Shown piece after piece: positions 16,562 through 24,140 of a stretch of 64,000 bases of DNA; positions within the stretch are counted from its first letter, which is position 1, and every line of letters begins with the position of its first letter. A model generated the notes under the pieces. It was not told the DNA's origin. It saw only the letters and a program-made list of their open reading frames with translations, and did no database searches. The position numbers were made by a program, and so were the translations under genes. The stretch comes from Actinomadura rupiterrae (GTDB lineage Bacteria; Actinomycetota; Actinomycetes; Streptosporangiales; Streptosporangiaceae): contig NZ_JAMZEA010000004.1 of the NCBI RefSeq assembly GCF_024172125.1, positions 558,001 through 622,000 on the forward strand. The letters run 5' to 3'.

Positions 16562-17778
16562 ACGACCTGATGCCTCCGGCGCGGCGGGATCTCATCGACC
16601 AGGACGCCGTCCGCACGCAACTGCTGCGCGAGACCCGGCAGACGCAGAGGCGCACCGCGTCGCAGCGGTGGATTTTCGGCGGGGCCGCCGCCACGGCCGC
16701 AGCGGGTGTCGCAGTCGCGGCGGTCGCCGTGGTCGCGCCGTCCGGGGAGAAGAGCCCGACGCTCGCGCCGGTCGCCGCGACCGAGGTTCTCGACCGCGCG
16801 TCCAAGGCCGCCGCGGACGGGCCGGACCTGAACCCGCGCGGCAACCAGTACCTCTACGTCGAGTCCCGCTCGCTCCACCTGGACATCGGCGCGAAGCAAC
16901 CAGAGCGGACGAACCGCACCGACTGGGCGTCCATCGACGGCAAGCACGCGAGCGTCGCCAATGTGACGGGCGGCAAGGACCCCCTCGGCGAGGTCTGGCT
17001 GTGCAACGGCTCGGCCGATTACGAGCGGCGCGCCGCCGAGGCCAAGGCCGCCGGGCACCAGCCGAAGGTGGATCTCGCTGACCCGCCCAAGGGCTGCCAC
17101 AACCCGCCCGCGATCCTCACCGGCCTCCCGTCCGACGTGAAGGGGATGCGCGCCTGGCTGTACCGCAACTCGCGCGGCCAGAACCCGTCCGACGTCCAGG
17201 CCTTCTTGACGCTGGCCGACACGCTCCGGGCCCGGTACGTCCGGCCGAGCGCGCTGACCGTCCTGTTCAAGGCCGCCGCGACGATCCCCGGCGTGACCGT
17301 TTCGCGCGGCGTCGCCGACCTGGCCGGACGCAAGGGCATCGCGGTCGGGCATACCTGGAACGGACGCCGCGTCGAGGTCGTCTTCGACGCGAAGACCTAC
17401 CGCTACCTCGGCGAACGCCGCCTCGTCGACCACGGCGACCGGCTCCCGCCGACCCCGGGAAGCCTCAACACGACGCCCGGACACCCGAACACGACGCCCG
17501 GACGTCCGCACACGCCCCCCGGACGCCCGCAAACCCCCGGCCAGACGACCCCTCCGTCCAAGCCTGAGAGTCACACGACACCGCCTTCGCGCCAGACCAC
17601 GCCGCCGTCACGTCCGGGGCAGACGACCCCGCCCTCGCGCCCAGGCGGGCCGGCGCAGACGCCGAACGCGAACGTGACGCCGTCCGTGGGTCCGGGCGTT
17701 CCGGACGGGACGGTCCTCGACATGTTCGTCCAGCTCAAGATCGCGATCACCGACGCGCCCGGGCAGCAGCCGAGCTAA
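16558..17778 (+). CDS. CU044_5270-family membrane protein, putative anti-sigma factor
   Basis: 406 aa, ATG inside the sigma-factor stop, with gaggagag just upstream. A short cytoplasmic N-terminus (RRDLIDQDAVRTQLLRETR) is followed by one membrane helix (residues about 38-62, GGAAATAAAGVAVAAVAVVAP). An extracytoplasmic domain follows (NQYLYVESRSLHLDI; WLCNGSADYE; LPSDVKGMRAWLYR; tandem VLFKAAATIPGVTV). The last 110 residues are a Pro/Thr stalk with repeated TTPPSRPGQ and TTPGHPN steps. Family knowledge ties it to ECF sigma genes; the anti-sigma function is inferred. Confidence 0.88.
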   Translation: MNDLMPPARRDLIDQDAVRTQLLRETRQTQRRTASQRWIFGGAAATAAAGVAVAAVAVVAPSGEKSPTLAPVAATEVLDRASKAAADGPDLNPRGNQYLYVESRSLHLDIGAKQPERTNRTDWASIDGKHASVANVTGGKDPLGEVWLCNGSADYERRAAEAKAAGHQPKVDLADPPKGCHNPPAILTGLPSDVKGMRAWLYRNSRGQNPSDVQAFLTLADTLRARYVRPSALTVLFKAAATIPGVTVSRGVADLAGRKGIAVGHTWNGRRVEVVFDAKTYRYLGERRLVDHGDRLPPTPGSLNTTPGHPNTTPGRPHTPPGRPQTPGQTTPPSKPESHTTPPSRQTTPPSRPGQTTPPSRPGGPAQTPNANVTPSVGPGVPDGTVLDMFVQLKIAITDAPGQQPS

Positions 17779-17794
17779 GGCGGCGATCACCCAC

Positions 17795-17851
17795 CCGCAT
17801 CCCGTCCGGACAAGGACAAGGACAAGGACAAGCCCTCCGGACGGGATGCGG
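17795..17851 (+). terminator. Inverted repeat with 16-bp perfect stem and 25-nt repeat loop
   Basis: Arms at 17795-17810 and 17836-17851 (ccgcatcccgtccgga and complement) lie 17 bp after the CU044_5270 stop. The loop is made of aaggac repeated. It is a likely terminator for the sigma operon, though the loop is longer than usual. Confidence 0.7.
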
Positions 17852-17917
17852 CTCACATTCGGGGGCTCGCGATCCCCATCCGGCCAGGATGTCCCCGTCC
17901 ACTCCTAGACTTGTCGC

Positions 17918-18715
17918 ATGGCCGATACGCAGTACGAAGACCTGCTCCGCCTCGTCCTCGACACCGGCGCCCGCAAGGAGGACCGCACCGGAACCGGGAC
18001 GCGGTCGATCTTCGGGCACCAGCTGCGCTACCGGCTGTCCGAGGGGTTCCCGCTGATCACGACGAAGAAGGTCCACTTCCGCTCGATCGCGTACGAGCTG
18101 CTGTGGTTCCTGCGCGGCGACGCGAACGTCCGGTGGCTGCAGGAGAACGGCGTCACGATCTGGGACGAGTGGGCCGCCCCGGACGGTGATCTCGGCCCGG
18201 TCTACGGCGTCCAGTGGCGGTCGTGGCCCACCCCCGACGGCGGGCACATCGACCAGATCAGCGACGTTCTGCGGACGCTGCGCGAGAATCCCGACTCGCG
18301 ACGGATCATCGTGTCCGCGTGGAACGTCGCGGACATCCCGCAGATGGCGCTGCCGCCCTGCCACGCGTTCTTCCAGTTCTACGTCGCGGACGGCGAGCTG
18401 TCCTGCCAGCTGTACCAGCGCAGCGCGGACCTGTTCCTCGGCGTCCCGTTCAACATCGCCAGCTACGCCCTGCTGACCCACATGATCGCCGAGCAGGTGG
18501 GCCTGCGCGCCGGCGACTTCGTCTGGACGGGCGGCGACTGCCACATCTACGACAACCACGTGGAGCAGGTGCGCACGCAGCTCGAACGCGACGCGCGCCC
18601 GTTCCCGACGCTGAGCCTCAAGCCCGCCGACACCCTGTTCGACTACACCTACGAGCACTTCACGGTGGACGGCTACGACCCGCACCCCGGCATCAAGGCC
18701 CCGGTGGCAGTGTGA
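17918..18715 (+). CDS. thyA: Thymidylate synthase ThyA
   Basis: 265-aa folate-dependent thymidylate synthase, which methylates dUMP to dTMP and turns methylene-THF into dihydrofolate. All family marks are present: [11 protein letters not shown] near residue 22, the [24 protein letters not shown] block, the active-site cysteine in [36 protein letters not shown], and the C-terminal IKAPVAV that closes the site. E. coli-type length. Its stop overlaps the dihydrofolate reductase start by 4 bp, matching the need to recycle dihydrofolate. Confidence 0.98.
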   Translation: MADTQYEDLLRLVLDTGARKEDRTGTGTRSIFGHQLRYRLSEGFPLITTKKVHFRSIAYELLWFLRGDANVRWLQENGVTIWDEWAAPDGDLGPVYGVQWRSWPTPDGGHIDQISDVLRTLRENPDSRRIIVSAWNVADIPQMALPPCHAFFQFYVADGELSCQLYQRSADLFLGVPFNIASYALLTHMIAEQVGLRAGDFVWTGGDCHIYDNHVEQVRTQLERDARPFPTLSLKPADTLFDYTYEHFTVDGYDPHPGIKAPVAV

Positions 18716-19173
18716 TCGGGCTGATCTGGGCGCAGGCGGCAGGCGGCGTGATCGGCCGCGACGGCGCGCTGCCGTGGCACCTGCCCGAGGACATGAAGCG
18801 TTTCCGCGATCTGACCACGGGCGCGACCGTCCTCATGGGCCGCCGCACCTGGGAGTCGCTGCCGCCGCGCTTCCGTCCGCTGCCGGGCCGGCGCAACCTC
18901 GTGCTGTCCCGCACCCCGCAGGACGGCGCCGAAACCTTCCCCGACCTGGAGCAAGCGCTGGACGCGGCGTCCGGGGACGACGTGTGGGTGATGGGCGGCG
19001 CCGCCGTGTACCAGGCGGCACTCCCGCTCGCCGACCGGATCGAGGTCACCGAGATCCGCGAGCCTTTCGAGGGCGACACGTATGCCCCCGAGATCGGACG
19101 CGCCCCCGACTCGATCGGCCCCTGGCAGGAGTCGTCGACCGGCCTGCACTACCGCTTCCTGACCTGGAACTGA
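18712..19173 (+). CDS. folA: Dihydrofolate reductase
   Basis: 153 aa, GTG start at 18712 overlapping the thyA stop, so translationally coupled. It reduces the dihydrofolate made by ThyA back to tetrahydrofolate with NADPH. Motifs: [27 protein letters not shown] (substrate site, catalytic acid region), [17 protein letters not shown] (NADPH contacts), RNLVLSR and [15 protein letters not shown]. Family-typical length. Confidence 0.97.
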   Translation: MIGLIWAQAAGGVIGRDGALPWHLPEDMKRFRDLTTGATVLMGRRTWESLPPRFRPLPGRRNLVLSRTPQDGAETFPDLEQALDAASGDDVWVMGGAAVYQAALPLADRIEVTEIREPFEGDTYAPEIGRAPDSIGPWQESSTGLHYRFLTWN

Positions 19174-19353
19174 ACCCCGCCGAGCGCCGCCCGAACCGGC
19201 TCGCTCAGGGCTGGCCGCCGTCCGCCGCCGCGTTGTAGCCGTCGAGCGAGACGTACCACCCAACAGGCACCGAAGGACGAACCAGGGCTTTCATCCCGCC
19301 GGTCAGGTCGGAACGGGAGCGGCTGACCGGCTCGTCGTGCGGAACGGCGGCGG

Positions 19354-19857
19354 CTACTGGGTCTCGACGATGCGGGTGGCGAGCTGGCCGGAGAAGTGCA
19401 CGTTCACGTTGTGCGGGGACGCCTGGGCCCACTCGTCGATGCCCTCCACGGAGCACCGGCTGTTGCCGGTCGGAGCGCTGCCGTTCGGGCACTTCCCACC
19501 GGCGACGATCAGGACGGTGTCGGTCGCGGTGAAGAAGGCGACGTTGCCGACGATGAACTTGCCCGGCGCGAGGTACTCCAGCTTGCCCCACTTCGAGCTG
19601 ATCTGGTGGACGCCGCCGCTGCCCGGCTGCGACGGCGGGGTGTGGTGGCCGCCCGTACCGCCGGGGGCCTTGGTGCCCTCGGGGGCCTTGGTGCCGTCCG
19701 GGCCGCCCGGCGTCGAGCTGCCGGTCGGGGCGGGCGCGGTTCCGTTGGTGGACGCAGGCGGAGCCGCCGCGGTCTTGTTGTCGCTGCCGCCGCCGCAGGC
19801 CGTCAGGCTCATCGCCAGCGCCGCCGTCGCCAGCCCGGTGAGCATGATCTTCCGCAT
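19354..19857 (-). CDS. Secreted lipoprotein with Pro/Gly-rich linker
   Basis: 167 aa from ATG 19857 (gaggga ribosome site). Type II signal peptide with lipobox SLTACGGG. A Pro/Gly/Thr/Lys linker (residues about 30-85, with GTKAPEGTKAPGG repetition) leads to a globular C-terminal part containing KFIVGNVAFFTATDTVLIV, two cysteines that could pair, and HNVNVHFSGQLATRIVETQ. No known domain recognised. Probably anchored on the outer face of the membrane. Confidence 0.8.
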   Translation of the reverse strand: MRKIMLTGLATAALAMSLTACGGGSDNKTAAAPPASTNGTAPAPTGSSTPGGPDGTKAPEGTKAPGGTGGHHTPPSQPGSGGVHQISSKWGKLEYLAPGKFIVGNVAFFTATDTVLIVAGGKCPNGSAPTGNSRCSVEGIDEWAQASPHNVNVHFSGQLATRIVETQ

Positions 19858-20274
19858 GGTCCCTCGCTCGTCCTCGGTGCGCGCACTCCGTGGTCGCGCT
19901 GTGCAAGGTGAGATGCGGGCACCCCCGATGGGGTTGGGACTGCGGGACGTGATCAATCCGACCCGCTCCGCACCGAACCAACCGGACGAACCGGACGTCA
20001 GGATCTACGAGGGCCACGAAGAAGTTCGCGCCTTCTGGATCTTTCTCGCGAGCCCGCGCTCCGCGCGCTCCCAAGGCCCCGCCCACGGCCGCGCAGCCCC
20101 TTGAGCAGCGCCGTCACGCCCGTCCCCCTCGATGGCCCGGCATCCTTCGTCCTGGTTCGCCAGGTGTGGACGCGAAGCCAGCTTCGTCACTCTCAGTAAC
20201 AAACAGATGACTATAAGTGACTTTCGTGGGTATCGGGAGACTGACGGGAGTCATCTAGCTCTGAAGGAGACATC
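19858..20274. other. Gene-free stretch between divergent small genes
   Basis: 417 bp. A 65-codon minus-strand frame at 20005-20202 lacks a ribosome site and any domain. The GC-rich middle (about 20040-20105) has short complementary runs. The AT-richer 20190-20262 probably holds the promoter of the small secreted protein. Confidence 0.45.
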
Positions 20275-20505
20275 ATGCGCATTCGCACCGGAATCGCCGC
20301 CGTGGCCCTGACTCTGGGCACCGCCACGGCCGGGACCGTCGCACTTGCGGGCGCCGCCAACGCCGACACCCCGGAGGGACGAGACGGGATCACGGCACAT
20401 CTCTGCCTGATCGGCGGCGGCCACGTCGTGCACGCCCCATGGTCGTCCACGGGGCTCATCTGCCTCGGTGGTGCGTTCCACGGCCTGGAAGTCCTGGAGG
20501 ACTGA
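20275..20505 (+). CDS. Small secreted protein
   Basis: 76 aa, ATG 20275 with a strong aaggag site 6 nt upstream. Clean Sec signal peptide: MRIRTG, a hydrophobic core, and an AANA cleavage site near residue 30. The mature part is about 46 residues with two cysteines (HLCLIGGG and GLICLGGAFHGL), possibly disulfide-bonded. It resembles the small chaplin-sized exported peptides common in actinomycetes, but there is no specific family match. Confidence 0.82.
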   Translation: MRIRTGIAAVALTLGTATAGTVALAGAANADTPEGRDGITAHLCLIGGGHVVHAPWSSTGLICLGGAFHGLEVLED

Positions 20506-20555
20506 CCGCACTGAACCGGACGGCCTGACCAGGCCGTCACCCAAGAACGCGGAAG

Positions 20556-20798
20556 CTACGCCTTGATCTCGGCGAGCAACGCCGCGAACGCCGGACGGGT
20601 CACATGCAGATGCGGCCCGTCCGCATCCTTGGAGTCCCGCAACCCAACCTCCGGCTCCAGTGCGGCAACCTCAACGCACTCCCCACCTTCGTCGCTGGAG
20701 TAGCTGGACTTCCGCCAGAGCGCAGCCACTTCCACGCACTGGCCTCCCTCGCCAGACGAATAGCTCGACTTGCGCCACTCCAGGACGAGATTCTTCAC
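20556..20798 (-). CDS. DUF397 protein with duplicated core motif
   Basis: 80 aa. DUF397 proteins are small partners of XRE/DUF5753 regulators in actinomycetes; the pair behaves as a toxin-antitoxin-like or developmental switch module in Streptomyces. The hallmark WRKSSYSS-EGG-CVEVAAL occurs twice in tandem (residues 8-27 and 28-47), followed by the normal VGLRDSKDADGPHLHVTRPAFAALL end. The start ATG overlaps the stop of the upstream regulator by 4 bp, so the two are co-translated. Confidence 0.93.
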   Translation of the reverse strand: MKNLVLEWRKSSYSSGEGGQCVEVAALWRKSSYSSDEGGECVEVAALEPEVGLRDSKDADGPHLHVTRPAFAALLAEIKA

Positions 20799-21616
20799 AG
20801 ATCCTCCATGAGCGTCCGGATCAATCTCTCGGATTCGGTAGCGGGGAGCGCCTCAGCACGCGTGAGATCCAACGCTACCCGCATGCGATGGAGGATCACA
20901 GATTCCTGGACGAGGTGCCCGAATCCGAACCCGGCTTCCGTCCACCCGACCGGGCTTCCCTCGACGAAGTTGAGCAGGGAATATCCGCTGGACACGAAGA
21001 CGCCCGCGCCGTTCGGAACGACCTCGATGGAGATGTTGGGCTGACGTCCCATCTCGATGAGGTGTGCAAACTGCCGCCGCATGAGATCTCGGCTACCGAT
21101 CAGCTCACGTAGCGCGGCTTCTTTGACCACCGCCACCAACACGGGCGGCTCCTGACATTCCAGGAGCTCCTGGCGCCGCATGCGAATGGTCACCGCTCTC
21201 TCGCGCTCCTCCGCATGCGGGGTTCGGCTCATGAGCGTCCTGGCGTAGTCCTCCGTCTGGAGGAGGCCAGGTATGTAGCCGTACTCGAAACAGTAGACGA
21301 TCGCCGCCTGCTTCTCCTGTTCGACGTACAAGTCGAAGCGGGCCGGAAGCCTGAGTTCGCGGTTGATCTGGTGGTACTGGTCGCCGAAGAAGTCGACGTC
21401 GAAGAGGCGGTTGAGGCGCTTGCTGATGTCCTCGCCCGGGAAGCGGCTGAGGTTCTCGATCGCGGAGATGAGTTTGTCGGACACGCAGCAGGCGCGGCCG
21501 ACCTCGGTCTGGCTGAGTCCGGCGCGGGCGCGGTTGAGCCGCATCTTGTCCGCGTAGAGCGCCAGCGCGCTTTCCTGGGGGTCGAACGAGTGCAGTTTGG
21601 CGTGCTTGTCGGGCAT
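20795..21616 (-). CDS. XRE-family regulator with DUF5753 domain
   Basis: 273 aa. The N-terminal helix-turn-helix (residues about 20-75: ADKMRLNRARAGLSQTEVGRACCVSDKLISAIEN) is followed by a DUF5753 domain (about 90-270: YGYIPGLLQTEDYARTLM, RRQELL, EAALRELIGS, QFAHLIEMGRQPNISIEVVPNGAG, SGYSLLNF). It partners with the overlapping DUF397 gene. The family includes the Streptomyces Scr1/BldB-associated regulators. Full length and intact. Confidence 0.94.
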   Translation of the reverse strand: MPDKHAKLHSFDPQESALALYADKMRLNRARAGLSQTEVGRACCVSDKLISAIENLSRFPGEDISKRLNRLFDVDFFGDQYHQINRELRLPARFDLYVEQEKQAAIVYCFEYGYIPGLLQTEDYARTLMSRTPHAEERERAVTIRMRRQELLECQEPPVLVAVVKEAALRELIGSRDLMRRQFAHLIEMGRQPNISIEVVPNGAGVFVSSGYSLLNFVEGSPVGWTEAGFGFGHLVQESVILHRMRVALDLTRAEALPATESERLIRTLMEDL

Positions 21617-21742
21617 GTCGTCGCTCCCGATCTCTACAGGGGCCCGCGTGGAGGTTCACCCTCTTCCGGACGGCATCGGCCGCCGGGAGAGTGGTGGGGA
21701 ATTCACGGTTAGTTCCCAGTCCCTCAGCCCCGGAGGGTGCCG

Positions 21743-22096
21743 ATGTGTGACGACACGACTCGCATCTGTGACCGTATACCGGAATCACCGGTCGAGAAAG
21801 CCCGCTTCACCAGGCGAACCAAACTTCTCGCGCTCGCCGGCGGCCTGGACGACATCGGGTTGCGGGCGCGGCTGGTCGAGAACGTCCTGAAACCGACCGT
21901 TCTGCGGTGCTGGAATCCGGACACGATGGGCTGGACGCTCAGCGTGACGTGCGAGATGTCCGGTCCGGACGCGAGGTGGCAGTTCTGGCTGCATCCGGGC
22001 GCGGTTCCGATCGGCGACGCCGAGCACGTCCGGGAGCCGGACGACGCGCTCGACGCGGCGCACGCCGTCGCCGCCGAGCTGGCCCGGTGGGGCTGA
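21743..22096 (+). CDS. Hypothetical protein
   Basis: 117 aa from ATG 21743 (ggagg at the right distance; GTG 21737 would overlap it). Features: a basic N-terminus with RRTKLLALAGGLDDIGLRARLVENVLKPTVLRCWNP, then a strand-rich part WTLSVTCEMSGPDARWQFWLHPGAVPIGDA, ending in a helix of ADDALDAAHAVAAELARWG type. No family recognised. It overlaps the next gene by 10 bp and lies divergent from the XRE/DUF397 pair, so it may belong to the same locus. Confidence 0.75.
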   Translation: MCDDTTRICDRIPESPVEKARFTRRTKLLALAGGLDDIGLRARLVENVLKPTVLRCWNPDTMGWTLSVTCEMSGPDARWQFWLHPGAVPIGDAEHVREPDDALDAAHAVAAELARWG

Positions 22097-22434
22097 TCGT
22101 GCGGCCTTCTGACCTGGACGCGTGGCGCGCCCGCCGCCTGCTGCTCCGCCTCGCGGACGATCTGCGAAGCCACGGCTGGACGACCGATCCGCGCATGTCC
22201 GAATTCCCGCCGATGCTGCGCGTCCGCGCGCCGGAACTCGCGTCCATCGGCGACACGGTCACGGCCGTCCGGCACCTGGACGGCTGGTGGTTCCGGACGT
22301 CCGGCGGACGCAATTTCGCGCATGCCACCGACACCGCATCCGCCGCGAGCGCGATCGACGCCTACCTGCGCCCCTGGCTGGACGCCGCGCTCGCCTATGA
22401 CGCGCGGGTCGTCCCGATGAAGCGGCAGCGGTGA
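22087..22434 (+). CDS. Hypothetical protein, coupled to upstream gene
   Basis: 115 aa from GTG 22087 (a start at GTG 22099 is possible). Contains SDLDAWRARRLLLRLADDLRSHGW, MLRVRAPELASIGDTVTAVRHLDGWWFRTSGG and a C-terminal helix DAYLRPWLDAALAY. The DGWWFRTSGG strand resembles the WxFWLHPG strand of its upstream neighbour, so the two may be distant relatives of one small fold. No known family assigned. Confidence 0.72.
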   Translation: MGLIVRPSDLDAWRARRLLLRLADDLRSHGWTTDPRMSEFPPMLRVRAPELASIGDTVTAVRHLDGWWFRTSGGRNFAHATDTASAASAIDAYLRPWLDAALAYDARVVPMKRQR

Positions 22435-22437
22435 CGG

Positions 22438-22965
22438 TCAGCGAAGACCGGCTCGGGCGAACGCTGCGATCTCGTCCAGCCCGGGCCGGTAGCCGTCGGA
22501 CGTGTCGACATCCAAGGTCGGGACGTCCATCGCGACCGGCGTGAACCGACCTCCTGCCGTCAGCGTGTGGTCGGCGTGGGCGCGCCGGTGCCCGTCCGCC
22601 TCCAGGCGCCGCGCGATGCGCTCCAGCCGGACGGGTTCCGGCGCGTCACAGCGGATGATGCGGACGCGCGCGAATTCGAGCATCGGCGTGAGCCGCGGAT
22701 TCCACACGCGGTCCTGGAACGCGGCCTCGGCGACGACCACGCTCCCCGCCTGCAACAACACCCGCAGCACGTCGAAGAACGCTTCGAGCGCCCGCATCGT
22801 CTGCGCGTCCCCCGGCTCCGGCCGGTACTCAGGATCGCCCAGCACCAACCCCTGCTTGATCTCGTCCCGAATTACGGCCGGGCACCCGAGAACCCCCGCC
22901 AGCTCATGCGCCAGCGTCGTCTTCCCAGCCCCGGCCGGCCCGCTCACCACCACCAGAGTCCCCAC
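22438..22965 (-). CDS. P-loop kinase-like ATPase (AAA_33 / zeta-toxin-like)
   Basis: 175 aa. Walker A GPAGAGKTT at residues 9-17. A lid-like region with ERIARRLEADGHRRAH and an RDEIKQGLVLGD substrate segment follow the pattern of small kinases (AAA_33, adenylyl-sulfate kinase-like or zeta-toxin-like). The second Asp motif is VVVAEAAFQDR. The substrate cannot be told. It is convergent with the upstream hypotheticals (3-bp gap) and co-directional with the two AAA-like ATPases whose last member ends 16 bp upstream. Confidence 0.82.
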   Translation of the reverse strand: MGTLVVVSGPAGAGKTTLAHELAGVLGCPAVIRDEIKQGLVLGDPEYRPEPGDAQTMRALEAFFDVLRVLLQAGSVVVAEAAFQDRVWNPRLTPMLEFARVRIIRCDAPEPVRLERIARRLEADGHRRAHADHTLTAGGRFTPVAMDVPTLDVDTSDGYRPGLDEIAAFARAGLR

Positions 22966-22981
22966 GCCCGCAGGCTATGCC

Positions 22982-24106
22982 TCAACCCACGTCCGCGAAG
23001 TACCCCGCGTACGCCCCAGAGCGCGGCCTCTCACCCGGCGTGACAGACAGCCCGAACCGCGCCTGCATGCGCCGAACCATGACTTCCTGGTAGATCGGAT
23101 TGGCGATCTGCACGGGATGCGTCCTGGTGACCAGGGCGAGGTCCTGCACATATTCCAGGTGCTCGGCTCCGGGCGCGCGCCCGGAAAGGATCGGCACGAT
23201 CACCTGCTGCACGCGCGGTTCGTCCAGCCGCCCCGCGAGCGAGTCCAGGTGCGTAGGCCGCCCCTCGATCAAGCGCCGAACGGCCTCGTCCACCAACACG
23301 TCCGTGATCGGCACGGACGCCGGGACGGACATGACCTCGATGATGTCCCGCGCCAGGGCGTTGGCCAGCCAAGGCTGCCCCTGAGTCACCTCGAACGCCC
23401 GCCGGACGGCCCGCTCCTCGAAAACCTGCCCGGTCGCCGCGGTGTGCTGCCCGTACAGCTCAGCGACCTCCTCGAAGGTGAACGCACCGAGCCGCAGTGC
23501 TGCCACGCTGACGTCGAGCAAGTCGGACTCGTCCGGGTCGCGGTAGTCCAGCACATGCCGCCGTCCGCACAGCACCAGCGAGTGCGGGAACGGAGTCGAG
23601 GCCGAGAGAATCCCCTCCCGAAGCTGGCGCAAAATCCCGTCCAGGGCAGGCCCGACCAGCGCATCGACCTCATCGATGAGCAGAACCAGCGGCAGCGGGC
23701 TCTTCGCCGCCCAAGCCGAAAGCGCCGTGAAGAGCATCCGGCCGGTCGGCGCCTCCGGCCACGGGTCAGGCGGCAAGCACGCCGCCGGGAAGCCGCTGTC
23801 CTCGGCCGAGTCCTTCATGGCGTGAAGGAGGATCTCCTGGATATGGCGTTCGTCGTCGGTACCGGCTGCGGTTTCGCATGAGAACCGCGCAGCGGCGTAG
23901 CTGCCCGTCCCGGTCAGGGCCTCGGCCAGGCTCCCCAGAATGGTCGTCGATCCAGACTGCCGCGGGGCATGGACGACGAAGTGCGCGCCCCCTTCGATCA
24001 GTTCCCTGGCATCCGGCAGGCGGGTCAACGGGTCGAGCATGTAGTCCCGGTGCGGACGGCACGGGCCGCCCGTGTTGAAGTACTTCGGTCTTCTCACGTC
24101 AGCCAC
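22982..24106 (-). CDS. AAA-like ATPase paralogue with a disrupted P-loop
   Basis: 374 aa. Same architecture as the 534-aa neighbour encoded just upstream: an N-terminal KYFNTGGPCRPHRDYMLDP box, Walker A position, Walker B PLVLLIDEVDAL, CGRRHVLDYR, and a QGQPWLANALARDIIEVM winged-helix part. The Walker A lysine is replaced by serine (PRQSGSTT; codon tcg), and the C-terminal nuclease-like domain of the paralogue is absent. It probably binds or hydrolyses ATP poorly and may serve as a regulatory partner of the intact paralogue. It starts 34 bp after that gene ends. Confidence 0.85.
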   Translation of the reverse strand: MADVRRPKYFNTGGPCRPHRDYMLDPLTRLPDARELIEGGAHFVVHAPRQSGSTTILGSLAEALTGTGSYAAARFSCETAAGTDDERHIQEILLHAMKDSAEDSGFPAACLPPDPWPEAPTGRMLFTALSAWAAKSPLPLVLLIDEVDALVGPALDGILRQLREGILSASTPFPHSLVLCGRRHVLDYRDPDESDLLDVSVAALRLGAFTFEEVAELYGQHTAATGQVFEERAVRRAFEVTQGQPWLANALARDIIEVMSVPASVPITDVLVDEAVRRLIEGRPTHLDSLAGRLDEPRVQQVIVPILSGRAPGAEHLEYVQDLALVTRTHPVQIANPIYQEVMVRRMQARFGLSVTPGERPRSGAYAGYFADVG

Positions 24107-24140
24107 GAGTGGCCTCTCTGAACGGCATTGCGCCCGCGGG

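Noticed and set aside
20005..20202. 65-codon minus-strand ORF
   Set aside because: Lacks a start signal and homology-like features; the overlapping frame in the other phase is equally open.
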